Origin: Saprospiraceae bacterium
GTDB lineage: Bacteria > Bacteroidota > Bacteroidia > Chitinophagales > Saprospiraceae
NCBI GenBank assembly: GCA_013002475.1
Contig: JABDJM010000198.1
Location: 1-5,250, forward strand
DNA length: 5,250 nt
Direction of reading: 5' to 3'
The position numbers were made by a program, and so were the translations under genes. The notes below the pieces were generated by a model that searched no databases, had not been told where the DNA came from, and saw only the letters and a list, made by a program, of their open reading frames with translations. This document shows, piece by piece, positions 1 to 5,250 of this stretch. The number at the start of each line of letters is the position of its first letter. The first letter of the stretch is position 1.

Positions 1-7
1 ATTTTAT

Positions 8-1474
8 ATGGCAAAGGAAATTACTAATCGGAGCGAGGACTATTCTCAATGGTATAATGATATTGTAAAAAAGGCCGGATTGGCCGATAATTCAGCCGTT
101 CGAGGATGCATGGTGATCAAGCCCCATGGATTTGCTCTTTGGGAAAACATGCGTGATCAATTGGATCGGATGTTTAAGGATACAGGACATGTGAATGCCT
201 ACTTCCCCATTTTTATTCCTAAGAGCTTCCTTTCCAAGGAAGCTGAGCATGTAGAAGGCTTTGCAAAGGAATGCGCCGTAGTAACCCACCACCGATTGAT
301 GAACGATCCTGACGGAAAAGGGGTGGTTGTTGACCCTTCCGCCAAGCTGGAGGAGGAATTGATCGTACGGCCGACTTCCGAAACGATCATCTGGCACACC
401 TATAGGGATTGGATCAATTCCTATCGGGACCTTCCTCTGCTGGTCAATCAGTGGGCGAATGTAGTTCGGTGGGAAATGCGGACCCGCCTTTTCTTAAGGA
501 CAGCGGAGTTTTTATGGCAGGAAGGACATACGGCTCATGCTACTAAGCAGGAGGCCGTTGAAGAGACTCTTCAGATATTGGATATCTACGCGAAGTTTGC
601 GGAGGAGTGGATGGCGATGCCAGTGGTAAAAGGGGTAAAAACTGTCAACGAGCGTTTTGCAGGGGCAGAGGATACTTATACTATTGAAGCACTCATGCAG
701 GATGCGAAAGCGCTACAAGCTGGTACATCTCATTTTCTGGGACAGAACTTTGCTAAGGCCTTTGATGTAACCTTCCTGGATGAAAATCAAAAACGCGAGC
801 TTGTCTGGGCTACTTCCTGGGGAGTTTCTACGCGACTCATTGGTGGCTTGATCATGACCCACTCGGATGATGATGGCTTAGTCTTGCCTCCAAAGCTGGC
901 ACCTCAACAAGTGGTGATCGTCCCTATCCCGAAACCTTCTGAAGAAGTTGACGAGGTTGCTGAAAAGATCATGGCAACCTGTAAGGAGAAAGGGATCCGT
1001 TGCATCTTTGACAAGGACCTGAAAAAACGACCAGGATTCAAGTTTGCAGAATATGAGATGAGAGGGGTTCCAGTCCGGATCGGAATTGGAAAAAGAGACC
1101 TGGAAAAAAATCAGGTTGAGATCGCTAGAAGAGATACAAAAGAAAAGACCTTTGTTCCAATTGACGGAGCAGTGGATTATATCGAAGGACTCTTAGTGGA
1201 GATCCAGAACAACCTTTTCCAAAAAGCTTTGAAATTCCGGGAAGAGCATACAAGTTCAGCAGACAGCCTTGAGGAATTCAAGGAGATCCTTGACACCAAA
1301 GGAGGATTTGTCAAGGCTCATTGGGATGGAACCACAGAAACAGAGCTAAAGATCAAAGAACAAACCAAGGCTACTATCCGTTGCATTCCTTTGGAGAATG
1401 AAAAAGAGGAAGGAGTCTGCATTTTAACAGGAAAACCATCCGCCCAACGTGTTCTTTTCGCGCGGTCTTACTAA
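8..1474 (+). CDS. proS: Prolyl-tRNA synthetase, archaeal/eukaryal-type short form
   Basis: Cytoplasmic class II aminoacyl-tRNA synthetase that joins proline to tRNA-Pro using ATP. The 488-residue protein is complete and the usual length for the short form. Visible class II signatures are RPTSET at 121-126, motif 2 around R154-W-E156 to R164 followed by LWQEGH at 169-174, [10 protein letters not shown] at 239-248, and motif 3 around S274-T-R276. The anticodon-binding domain starts near [10 protein letters not shown] (298-307). A C-terminal domain (about 400-488) ends in the -SY/-AY tyrosine terminus typical of this form. The roughly 180-residue editing insert of the long bacterial form is absent between motifs 2 and 3. 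In the C-terminal domain only C471 of the four zinc-ligand cysteines of archaeal enzymes appears to remain. The ATG at 8 fits the expected family N-terminus ([16 protein letters not shown]). Only seven bases lie upstream, so its promoter is not visible. The DUF3127 gene follows after 24 bases. Confidence 0.98.
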   Translation: MAKEITNRSEDYSQWYNDIVKKAGLADNSAVRGCMVIKPHGFALWENMRDQLDRMFKDTGHVNAYFPIFIPKSFLSKEAEHVEGFAKECAVVTHHRLMNDPDGKGVVVDPSAKLEEELIVRPTSETIIWHTYRDWINSYRDLPLLVNQWANVVRWEMRTRLFLRTAEFLWQEGHTAHATKQEAVEETLQILDIYAKFAEEWMAMPVVKGVKTVNERFAGAEDTYTIEALMQDAKALQAGTSHFLGQNFAKAFDVTFLDENQKRELVWATSWGVSTRLIGGLIMTHSDDDGLVLPPKLAPQQVVIVPIPKPSEEVDEVAEKIMATCKEKGIRCIFDKDLKKRPGFKFAEYEMRGVPVRIGIGKRDLEKNQVEIARRDTKEKTFVPIDGAVDYIEGLLVEIQNNLFQKALKFREEHTSSADSLEEFKEILDTKGGFVKAHWDGTTETELKIKEQTKATIRCIPLENEKEEGVCILTGKPSAQRVLFARSY

Positions 1475-1498
1475 TTTTACAATCAAACAATATTCACC

Positions 1499-1876
1499 AT
1501 GGCATTTGAAGTAGAAGGAAAACTTTACAAGAAATTTGACACTCAGAAAGTCACCGATACTTTTCAAAAAAGAGAGTTCGTCATTGAAATGGAGGACGGC
1601 ATGTACCCCCAGATCATCAAGTTTCAATTGACTCAGAATAATTGTGATAAACTGGATTCCTTCAATGAAGGAGATCAGATCAAGGTTACATTCAACCTTA
1701 GGGGTAGGGAGTACACCAAAGAAGGTCGGACAAGCTATTTCACCAATTTGGATGCCTGGCGATTGGATAAGGTAGGTGCTGCTGAAGCGGCACCAGGTGC
1801 TCCGGCGCAGACGGAATTTCCATCTGCCAACGATGAGCCTGCTATCCAGGCCGACATGGATGATCTTCCTTTCTAA
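1499..1876 (+). CDS. DUF3127 family protein, OB-fold-like with SSB-like C-terminal tip
   Basis: Small 125-residue protein that I recognise as DUF3127, a family found mainly in Bacteroidota and without an established function that I know of. Residues 1-92 are beta-rich. Conserved-looking blocks are VEGKLYKKF (5-13), KREFVIE (24-30), YPQIIKFQL (36-44), EGDQIKVTFNLRGRE (57-71) and YFTNLDAWRLDKV (80-92). The 'GDxIxVxFxLRGRE' pattern resembles the core strands of an OB fold. Residues 93-117 are a low-complexity Ala/Pro/Glu linker, and the chain ends M120-D-D-L-P-F125. An OB fold, a flexible linker and an acidic D-D-hydrophobic-P-F tip together copy the plan of bacterial single-stranded DNA-binding protein (E. 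coli SSB ends DDDIPF), so a role in nucleic-acid binding or recruitment of repair proteins is a reasonable inference but unproven. The start is ATG 24 bases after the proS stop; no strong Shine-Dalgarno is visible. It is probably co-transcribed with proS. Confidence 0.9.
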   Translation: MAFEVEGKLYKKFDTQKVTDTFQKREFVIEMEDGMYPQIIKFQLTQNNCDKLDSFNEGDQIKVTFNLRGREYTKEGRTSYFTNLDAWRLDKVGAAEAAPGAPAQTEFPSANDEPAIQADMDDLPF

Positions 1877-1909
1877 ACAATATTGCGCGGATTATCACAT
1901 TTAAGGCTT

Positions 1910-2458
1910 ATGCGATTTCTGGTCTGTAGCATTTTGCTACTCGTTTCTTTGCATTCCACGGCTCAGGTTCCAGCCTTATACAGCATGCATACCAATTGGG
2001 ATGACCGTTTCACTCAATGGACCATCCTGACCATGGATGAAGAGCAGGAAGGCTCTTTGACCATGCTTTGGGAAGCTCTGAACAGGATCGATGAATGGGA
2101 ATTCTCTTTCGACGGAGTCTATGGAAAAATAAAACTGAAGACCCTCGGCAACAAAGACCAATGGGAATTGCGGATCGGAAACGAGGTGGTAACCATTCGA
2201 CAACTTTGGCCGGGAGATCTTTCCGAATGGAGAATCACTGATAATTCCAAAACCATAGAATTTGAAGCACCGGTTCCCTCGGATCCCTTCACCTGGGAAT
2301 TGCGTCAAAGCAGCAAGTATGGAGATTTTGTGATGTACTCCGAAAATGCAGGTGATCCCAGAGATTGGGTCATCGTTGATAAGCTTTCAGAAGACTTTCC
2401 CTTTGCCTTAAAAATGGCGATGGTTTTTGTTCCCCTCATTCCTCTACTGCCACGTTAA
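1910..2458 (+). CDS. Secreted 182-residue protein with 22-residue tryptophan repeats, function unknown
   Basis: I do not recognise a named family with certainty. I chose the ATG at 1910 because it opens directly onto a signal peptide (MRFLVCSILLLVSLHSTA, likely cleaved after A18, before Q19). A TTG at 1883 in the same frame would add nine residues ahead of it. The mature part is acidic and rich in beta-type residues, with tryptophans at 37, 63, 85, 107, 129 and 153. The middle four are exactly 22 residues apart and the flanking steps are 26 and 24. Each repeat reads roughly D-x-x-W-x-[ILF], for example DEWEF, DQWEL, SEWRI, FTWEL and RDWVI, suggesting a beta-meander or solenoid of strand pairs. 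The C-terminus (about 163-182) is hydrophobic and proline-containing (MAMVFVPLIPLL); it could pack on the repeats or contact membrane. The gene begins 33 bases after the DUF3127 stop with no promoter match between, so it is probably in the same transcript. Its stop codon overlaps that of the convergent peroxiredoxin gene. Confidence 0.8.
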   Translation: MRFLVCSILLLVSLHSTAQVPALYSMHTNWDDRFTQWTILTMDEEQEGSLTMLWEALNRIDEWEFSFDGVYGKIKLKTLGNKDQWELRIGNEVVTIRQLWPGDLSEWRITDNSKTIEFEAPVPSDPFTWELRQSSKYGDFVMYSENAGDPRDWVIVDKLSEDFPFALKMAMVFVPLIPLLPR

Positions 2459-2922
2459 ACAGCAGCCAACAATTCGAGTATCTGATTTGTATGGTCTTTT
2501 GACTTGACTTTTGTGATCACCAGCTCTAGTTTTCCTTCTTCATCAATGACAAAAGTTGTTCGGTAAACCCCTTCAAATTCTCTTCCCATAAACTTTTTCA
2601 AGCCCCAGCATTTATAGGCTTTGATAACTTTCAGATCAGTATCCGCGATCAGATCAAAGGGAAGGTCAAACTTATTGATGAAATTATTGTGCTTCTTCTC
2701 GCTATCCGGGCTTACTCCCAGGAGCTGAAAACCTTCCTTTTTTAATTTTGAAAAGTTATCTCTCAGGTTGCAGGCCTCTACTGTACAAGTAGGGGTGTTA
2801 TCCTTCGGATAAAAGAAAAGGATCAATTTTTTGCCACGGTAGTCCTCAAGTTTTACCTGCTCACCGGTTTGAATTGTAGCTGAGAATTTGGGCGCTTTTC
2901 GCCCGGGTTTCAATGTAGTCAA
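2455..2922 (-). CDS. bcp: Thioredoxin-dependent peroxiredoxin, PrxQ/BCP type
   Basis: Thiol peroxidase that reduces hydrogen peroxide and organic hydroperoxides, recycled by thioredoxin; cytoplasmic, since no signal peptide is seen. The 155 residues match the single-domain BCP length. The active-site block is P39-K-D-N-T43-P-T-C46, the Pxxx(T/S)xxC signature with C46 as peroxidatic cysteine. C51 in VEACNLRD is the probable resolving cysteine, five positions on, as in the PrxQ subgroup. Further family blocks are LGVSPDSEKKHNNFINKFDLPFDLIADTD, GLKKFMGREFEGVYRTTFVID (with the conserved R) and the terminal helix. No ATG fits: the frame is open upstream to a stop at 2958-2956 but contains none. 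I take TTG at 2922 because it gives (M)TTLKPGRKAPKF, the usual family N-terminus; TTG at 2913 is the alternative. A promoter match lies at 2967-2960. The gene ends inside TTAA shared with the convergent gene. Confidence 0.95.
   Translation of the reverse strand: MTTLKPGRKAPKFSATIQTGEQVKLEDYRGKKLILFFYPKDNTPTCTVEACNLRDNFSKLKKEGFQLLGVSPDSEKKHNNFINKFDLPFDLIADTDLKVIKAYKCWGLKKFMGREFEGVYRTTFVIDEEGKLELVITKVKSKDHTNQILELLAAV
2890..2904 (-). other. GC-only stem-loop at the start of the peroxiredoxin coding region
   Basis: On the - strand GGGCG, a five-base AAAAG loop and CGCCC form a perfect 5-bp all-GC stem covering codons 7-11 of the peroxiredoxin, beginning 18 bases after the first base of its TTG start. 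It is compact enough to fold in the mRNA close to the initiating ribosome. Part of it is explained by the codons for P-G-R-K-A-P, so it may be incidental. Confidence 0.35.
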
Positions 2923-2959
2923 TGAAGAAAATTTTTGATTAGTATAGATAAGTAACTAC

Positions 2960-2967
2960 CAAAAGTA
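2960..2967 (-). promoter_or_regulatory. Candidate Bacteroidota -7 element for the peroxiredoxin gene
   Basis: Read on the - strand the octamer is TACTTTTG, an exact match to the Bacteroidota sigma-A -7 consensus TAnnTTTG. It ends 37 bases upstream of the proposed TTG start, giving a 5' leader of roughly 30 bases. It lies in the 65-base gap after the M23 peptidase stop. No convincing -33 TTTG is visible at the expected distance, so the call rests on the -7 match and its position. It suggests that the peroxiredoxin can be transcribed independently of the M23 gene. Confidence 0.5.
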
Positions 2968-2987
2968 AGGATTGTTCACCTGTAGAA

Positions 2988-4703
2988 TTACCTGTTGAAC
3001 ACTTCCTGAAAAACGGACTTATTTCCTACCGCATCGGTGACCACCAATTTGACCACATGCTCTCCCTTACCAAATTCTTCTGGAACAAATCGGTGGGTGA
3101 GCAGATCATTCTTTGCATCGTACTCAAATAGTGCCCATTCTCCATCTATGGTAGCATTGTATCCGAAACTGTTGATCTCCTTGGCAGCATCCATGTCATC
3201 AGTTACCTTAAAAGACATCCTGGTATATCCTTGCATGTCTTTTTTGAATTTGATCGGAGATATCTTAGGTTTTTGTTGGTCCGTCATTACACTGTAAGCA
3301 CCCAGGCTACGGACTTTGGTCACCAGGTATTCGCCTTTCCATTTTCCTCCGGCAGAACTCCAGTTTCCCTTAGAGTCCCTGCTTGCGATCAATGCTTTTT
3401 CTTTCAAATGATCTGGAAGATGATCCGGCTGGATCAAAAGCTCGTAAGACTTGTGGATGGGTGTGAATCCATTGTGAAAAATATGAACAGGGGAATATCC
3501 CATCTCAGGAGCTTTCTCTGAGGAGTATTTCCAATAAAGATCCTCATATAAAGTCCCCCTTCTCATTTGAAGTTTCCAGCCGTCACCAGAAGCATAATTT
3601 TCTTCTTCAAAGGGGAATACATATTGAAAGGTATTTGAAGGAGGATCGGGGACCTCAGATCGTTTAACCCAAAATTCCAATCGTGCGGTGTTTCCTGCCA
3701 CATCTTTTGCCACCATTTCAATTTGGCTGGCCTTGTCTTTATATAAGGGAACGATCCCTTCTTTAACGGCATCCTCATAAATGGAGAGTTTGTTTCCAGG
3801 CAAGCGGAAGCACCGGTGGTAATAGCTTTTGTTTTCGACCCTCTCCTTATAATCCAAGTGGGCGTTGATGTATCGGGTCTCGTGAAACGCAAATGATTCC
3901 ATAGTAAAACCATAGATCTTTTTACCGTCCTGTTTTACCTCCAGGCTATATATGCCGTTCCAGTTTGGGCTTCCGTTGGTATGGTCATAGGCCTTGATGG
4001 CAAGACCGGCCCGCCAGGCTCCGAGACTAATGGTGTCTCCCTTTATCCGATAATTATTACCATCCTTGATCAGATCATAAGATCCTTCATGCAAGGTTTC
4101 CTTTTTATCGTTTAGCCCATACCATCGAATCTGGTGAAATTTCGGGGCCATAGTATCCTCCTTGCCTATCCCAAACAGTTGTGGATTGATCGGTTTTTCA
4201 GTTTTCGTATCACGTATCTCAAAGTGCAAATGCGGACCATAGGATCTTCCGGAGGTGCCCAGGGTTCCTATTTTTTCTCCTTGTTCAAAATTGAAGGTTC
4301 CCGCAGGTGGATAAATATTTACTTCGAACTTCTTTTTCTGATATTGAAATTTGCGGACGTAATCAGCGATCTCTTTTGGAAATTCTTTCAGGTGAGCATA
4401 GACGGAAGTATATCCATTCGGATGGTTCATGTATAACACATTACCATAGCCGGCAGACTGAACCTTTATCCTGCTTATTGTTCCTTTCGCCACAGCAACC
4501 AAGTCATCCCCTGTTTTTCCGTTGGAGGATTTAATATCTATTCCAGCATGAAAATGATTGGGCCTTAATTCACCAAAAGTCCCTGAAAGGAGTATCGGAA
4601 AATTCACCGGAGACCTGAAGTAATCCTGCGGATATTTTTCAGAGCCATGCTCAAATGATGAGAGCAAAAAAAAGAGGATACCAAGAGAACAAATCCAACG
4701 CAT
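2988..4703 (-). CDS. Secreted M23 family metallopeptidase with beta-rich C-terminal region
   Basis: Zinc metallopeptidase of the LytM/lysostaphin fold, a family that usually cuts peptidoglycan cross-bridges; the substrate here is not known. The start is ATG at 4703, giving 571 residues; a TTG directly before it (4706) is less likely. Residues 1-16 are a signal-peptide-like hydrophobic stretch (MRWICSLGILFFLLSS), with no lipobox cysteine at the right place, so the protein should be periplasmic or exported. The M23 domain spans about 35-175. H52-x3-D56 (NHFHAGID) and H160 are the expected zinc ligands, with H104 (YAHL) and H158 (GPHLHFEI) as catalytic histidines, so it appears active. About 395 residues follow. 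Two segments end in the Ig-like motif V-x-D-x-x-G-N (331-338 and 554-561), consistent with Ig-like or other beta-sandwich modules for binding or anchoring. I see no Bacteroidota type IX sorting domain. It lies 39 bases downstream of aat with its own promoter match. Confidence 0.93.
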   Translation of the reverse strand: MRWICSLGILFFLLSSFEHGSEKYPQDYFRSPVNFPILLSGTFGELRPNHFHAGIDIKSSNGKTGDDLVAVAKGTISRIKVQSAGYGNVLYMNHPNGYTSVYAHLKEFPKEIADYVRKFQYQKKKFEVNIYPPAGTFNFEQGEKIGTLGTSGRSYGPHLHFEIRDTKTEKPINPQLFGIGKEDTMAPKFHQIRWYGLNDKKETLHEGSYDLIKDGNNYRIKGDTISLGAWRAGLAIKAYDHTNGSPNWNGIYSLEVKQDGKKIYGFTMESFAFHETRYINAHLDYKERVENKSYYHRCFRLPGNKLSIYEDAVKEGIVPLYKDKASQIEMVAKDVAGNTARLEFWVKRSEVPDPPSNTFQYVFPFEEENYASGDGWKLQMRRGTLYEDLYWKYSSEKAPEMGYSPVHIFHNGFTPIHKSYELLIQPDHLPDHLKEKALIASRDSKGNWSSAGGKWKGEYLVTKVRSLGAYSVMTDQQKPKISPIKFKKDMQGYTRMSFKVTDDMDAAKEINSFGYNATIDGEWALFEYDAKNDLLTHRFVPEEFGKGEHVVKLVVTDAVGNKSVFQEVFNR

Positions 4704-4722
4704 CAATAAAGTTTTCCTTTTA

Positions 4723-4730
4723 CAAAGATA
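4723..4730 (-). promoter_or_regulatory. Candidate Bacteroidota -7 element for the M23 peptidase gene
   Basis: Read on the - strand the octamer is TATCTTTG, an exact match to TAnnTTTG. It ends 19 bases before the ATG at 4703, leaving a very short leader of perhaps 10-15 bases. The -33 region would fall within the end of aat and the inverted repeat there, and I see no clear TTTG. A start so close to the ATG is compatible with the weak reliance of Bacteroidota on Shine-Dalgarno pairing. Confidence 0.5.
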
Positions 4731-4732
4731 GG

Positions 4733-4755
4733 GCCGGAGGATTTAAAAATCCGGC
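4733..4755. repeat. Inverted repeat spanning the aat stop codon
   Basis: GCCGGA (4733-4738) and TCCGGC (4750-4755) are perfect inverted copies. Alternatively, GGATTT (4739-4744) pairs with AAATCC (4747-4752) across two bases, extended by GCC/GGC with a three-base bulge, giving about nine pairs. The aat stop codon (4745-4743) is inside the loop region. On the - strand the repeat is followed by CCCTATCTTTG, not a U-rich run, so it is not a classical intrinsic terminator. It could partly terminate or protect the aat 3' end, and it borders the M23 promoter match. Confidence 0.5.
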
Positions 4756-5250
4756 AGATGTACATTATCCTTTTGGTCCAGGGGCCATTCTTTCAAACGT
4801 GGAGTGGGGTCCAAAGATTTCACATTTTCCCTTAAAGTTTTCTGAAAATCAACTCTGGGAATTCCTCTAGCGCCAAGACTTACAAGGTATTTGGTTTTTT
4901 GTTGGCAGTCAATTAAGGCAAAGTTGCGCCTTTCAAGCTCTTTTACAAACGAAATAAATCCAAATTTGGATGCATTGTTTTGCTTTGAAAACATAGACTC
5001 TCCAAAGAATACTTTTCCCAGACAAACTCCATACAGACCTCCGACCAGCTCCTTGTTTTCCCAAACCTCCACACTATGAGCAAATCCGGCTTCATGCAAT
5101 TTGATATAGGCGTCCTTCATCTCATCCGTTATCCAGGATTCAAAGTTCTGACCTTTGCGTTTGTTCAGCTGGCATTGTGTAATTACTTCTTCAAAGGCCC
5201 TGTCGATAGTCCAGGCGTACTTTTGATTATTGAAATATGGCCTCATAGAT
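4743..5250 (-). CDS. aat: Leucyl/phenylalanyl-tRNA-protein transferase, N-terminus beyond window
   Basis: Moves Leu or Phe from charged tRNA to the N-terminal Lys or Arg of proteins, marking them for ClpS/ClpAP decay in the N-end rule pathway; cytoplasmic, GNAT-like fold. Using M at 5246 as residue 1, visible blocks are TIDRAFEEVI (13-22), WITDEMKDAYIKLHEAGFAHSVEVWE (38-63), LVGGLYGV (67-74), FFGESMFS (80-87) and LIDCQ (111-115, with D113 and Q115 matching the catalytic Asp/Gln), then SLGARGIPRVDF (123-134). The Met at 5246 is internal, not the start: family members carry a K-S-M-R-P-Y/F-like stretch here, the preceding codon (5249-5247) is Ser, and the frame stays open to the edge. The WWSPxPR region and the rest of the N-terminus (probably some 50-60 residues) lie outside. 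One oddity is Y120 where the family usually has His before xxSLGA. It ends at TAA within an inverted repeat. Confidence 0.95.
   Translation of the reverse strand, partial: SMRPYFNNQKYAWTIDRAFEEVITQCQLNKRKGQNFESWITDEMKDAYIKLHEAGFAHSVEVWENKELVGGLYGVCLGKVFFGESMFSKQNNASKFGFISFVKELERRNFALIDCQQKTKYLVSLGARGIPRVDFQKTLRENVKSLDPTPRLKEWPLDQKDNVHLPDF

Noticed and set aside
1472..1479. TAATTTTA just after proS resembles a -7 promoter element for the DUF3127 gene.
   Set aside because: It lacks the final G of TAnnTTTG, begins inside the proS stop codon and has no -33 partner. Co-transcription with proS is simpler.
1485..1884. The decamer AAACAATATT occurs in both + strand spacers (1485-1494 and 1875-1884), near the proS stop and overlapping the DUF3127 stop.
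   Set aside because: It is short and AT-rich, and the second copy is partly formed by the stop codon. Two copies of ten AT-rich bases are weak evidence for a shared site.
1883..1909. An upstream TTG start that would extend the secreted repeat protein by nine residues.
   Set aside because: The extension places polar and basic residues ahead of a good signal peptide that begins exactly at the ATG at 1910.
2923..2987. The 65-base gap between the M23 and peroxiredoxin genes as a possible small RNA or terminator site.
   Set aside because: Apart from the TACTTTTG promoter match I see only a weak AGG/CCT pairing, no stable stem with a U-run and no sRNA-like structure.
3037..4534. Several + strand reading frames of 75-100 codons lie opposite the M23 peptidase gene.
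   Set aside because: They lie antisense to a clearly coding gene, their translations look like no protein family I know, and they lack supporting start signals.
5244..5246. ATG on the - strand as the start of a 167-residue Aat.
   Set aside because: This Met falls in a conserved internal stretch, the frame is open to the window edge and the protein would lack the family's N-terminal region, so the gene is cut by the window.

Overview
The window looks like ordinary core chromosome of a member of the Bacteroidota. Four signs point there: a short archaeal/eukaryal-type prolyl-tRNA synthetase with high identity to Bacteroidota ProS as I recall it, a DUF3127 protein (a family I know mainly from this phylum), octamers matching the Bacteroidota -7 promoter element TAnnTTTG upstream of two genes, and start codons without a clear Shine-Dalgarno sequence. 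GC content is moderate by eye. I cannot place it below phylum. I see no mobile element, CRISPR array, tRNA, rRNA or integration scar, and no gene-free stretch longer than about 65 bases.

Layout. On the + strand, three closely spaced genes run left to right: proS (8-1474), a DUF3127 OB-fold-like protein (1499-1876), and a small secreted protein with a tryptophan repeat (1910-2458). Their spacers are 24 and 33 bases, which suggests co-transcription. On the - strand, reading from the right edge, are aat (leucyl/phenylalanyl-tRNA-protein transferase, 5' end cut off by the window), a secreted M23 metallopeptidase with a long beta-rich tail (4703-2988), and a PrxQ/BCP-type peroxiredoxin (2922-2455). 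The M23 gene and the peroxiredoxin gene each have a TAnnTTTG match just upstream, so they may be transcribed separately. The two strands converge at 2455-2458, where both stop codons sit inside one TTAA tetranucleotide.

Functional picture. The genes do not form one pathway. They cover tRNA charging (ProRS), tRNA-dependent protein tagging for N-end-rule decay (Aat), peroxide detoxification (PrxQ), cell-wall or envelope hydrolysis (M23), a probable nucleic-acid-related OB-fold protein, and an uncharacterised secreted repeat protein. I found no convincing new multi-gene system. The two most informative leads are within single proteins: the SSB-like C-terminal tip (MDDLPF) on the DUF3127 protein, and the near-exact 22-residue tryptophan periodicity in the small secreted protein.
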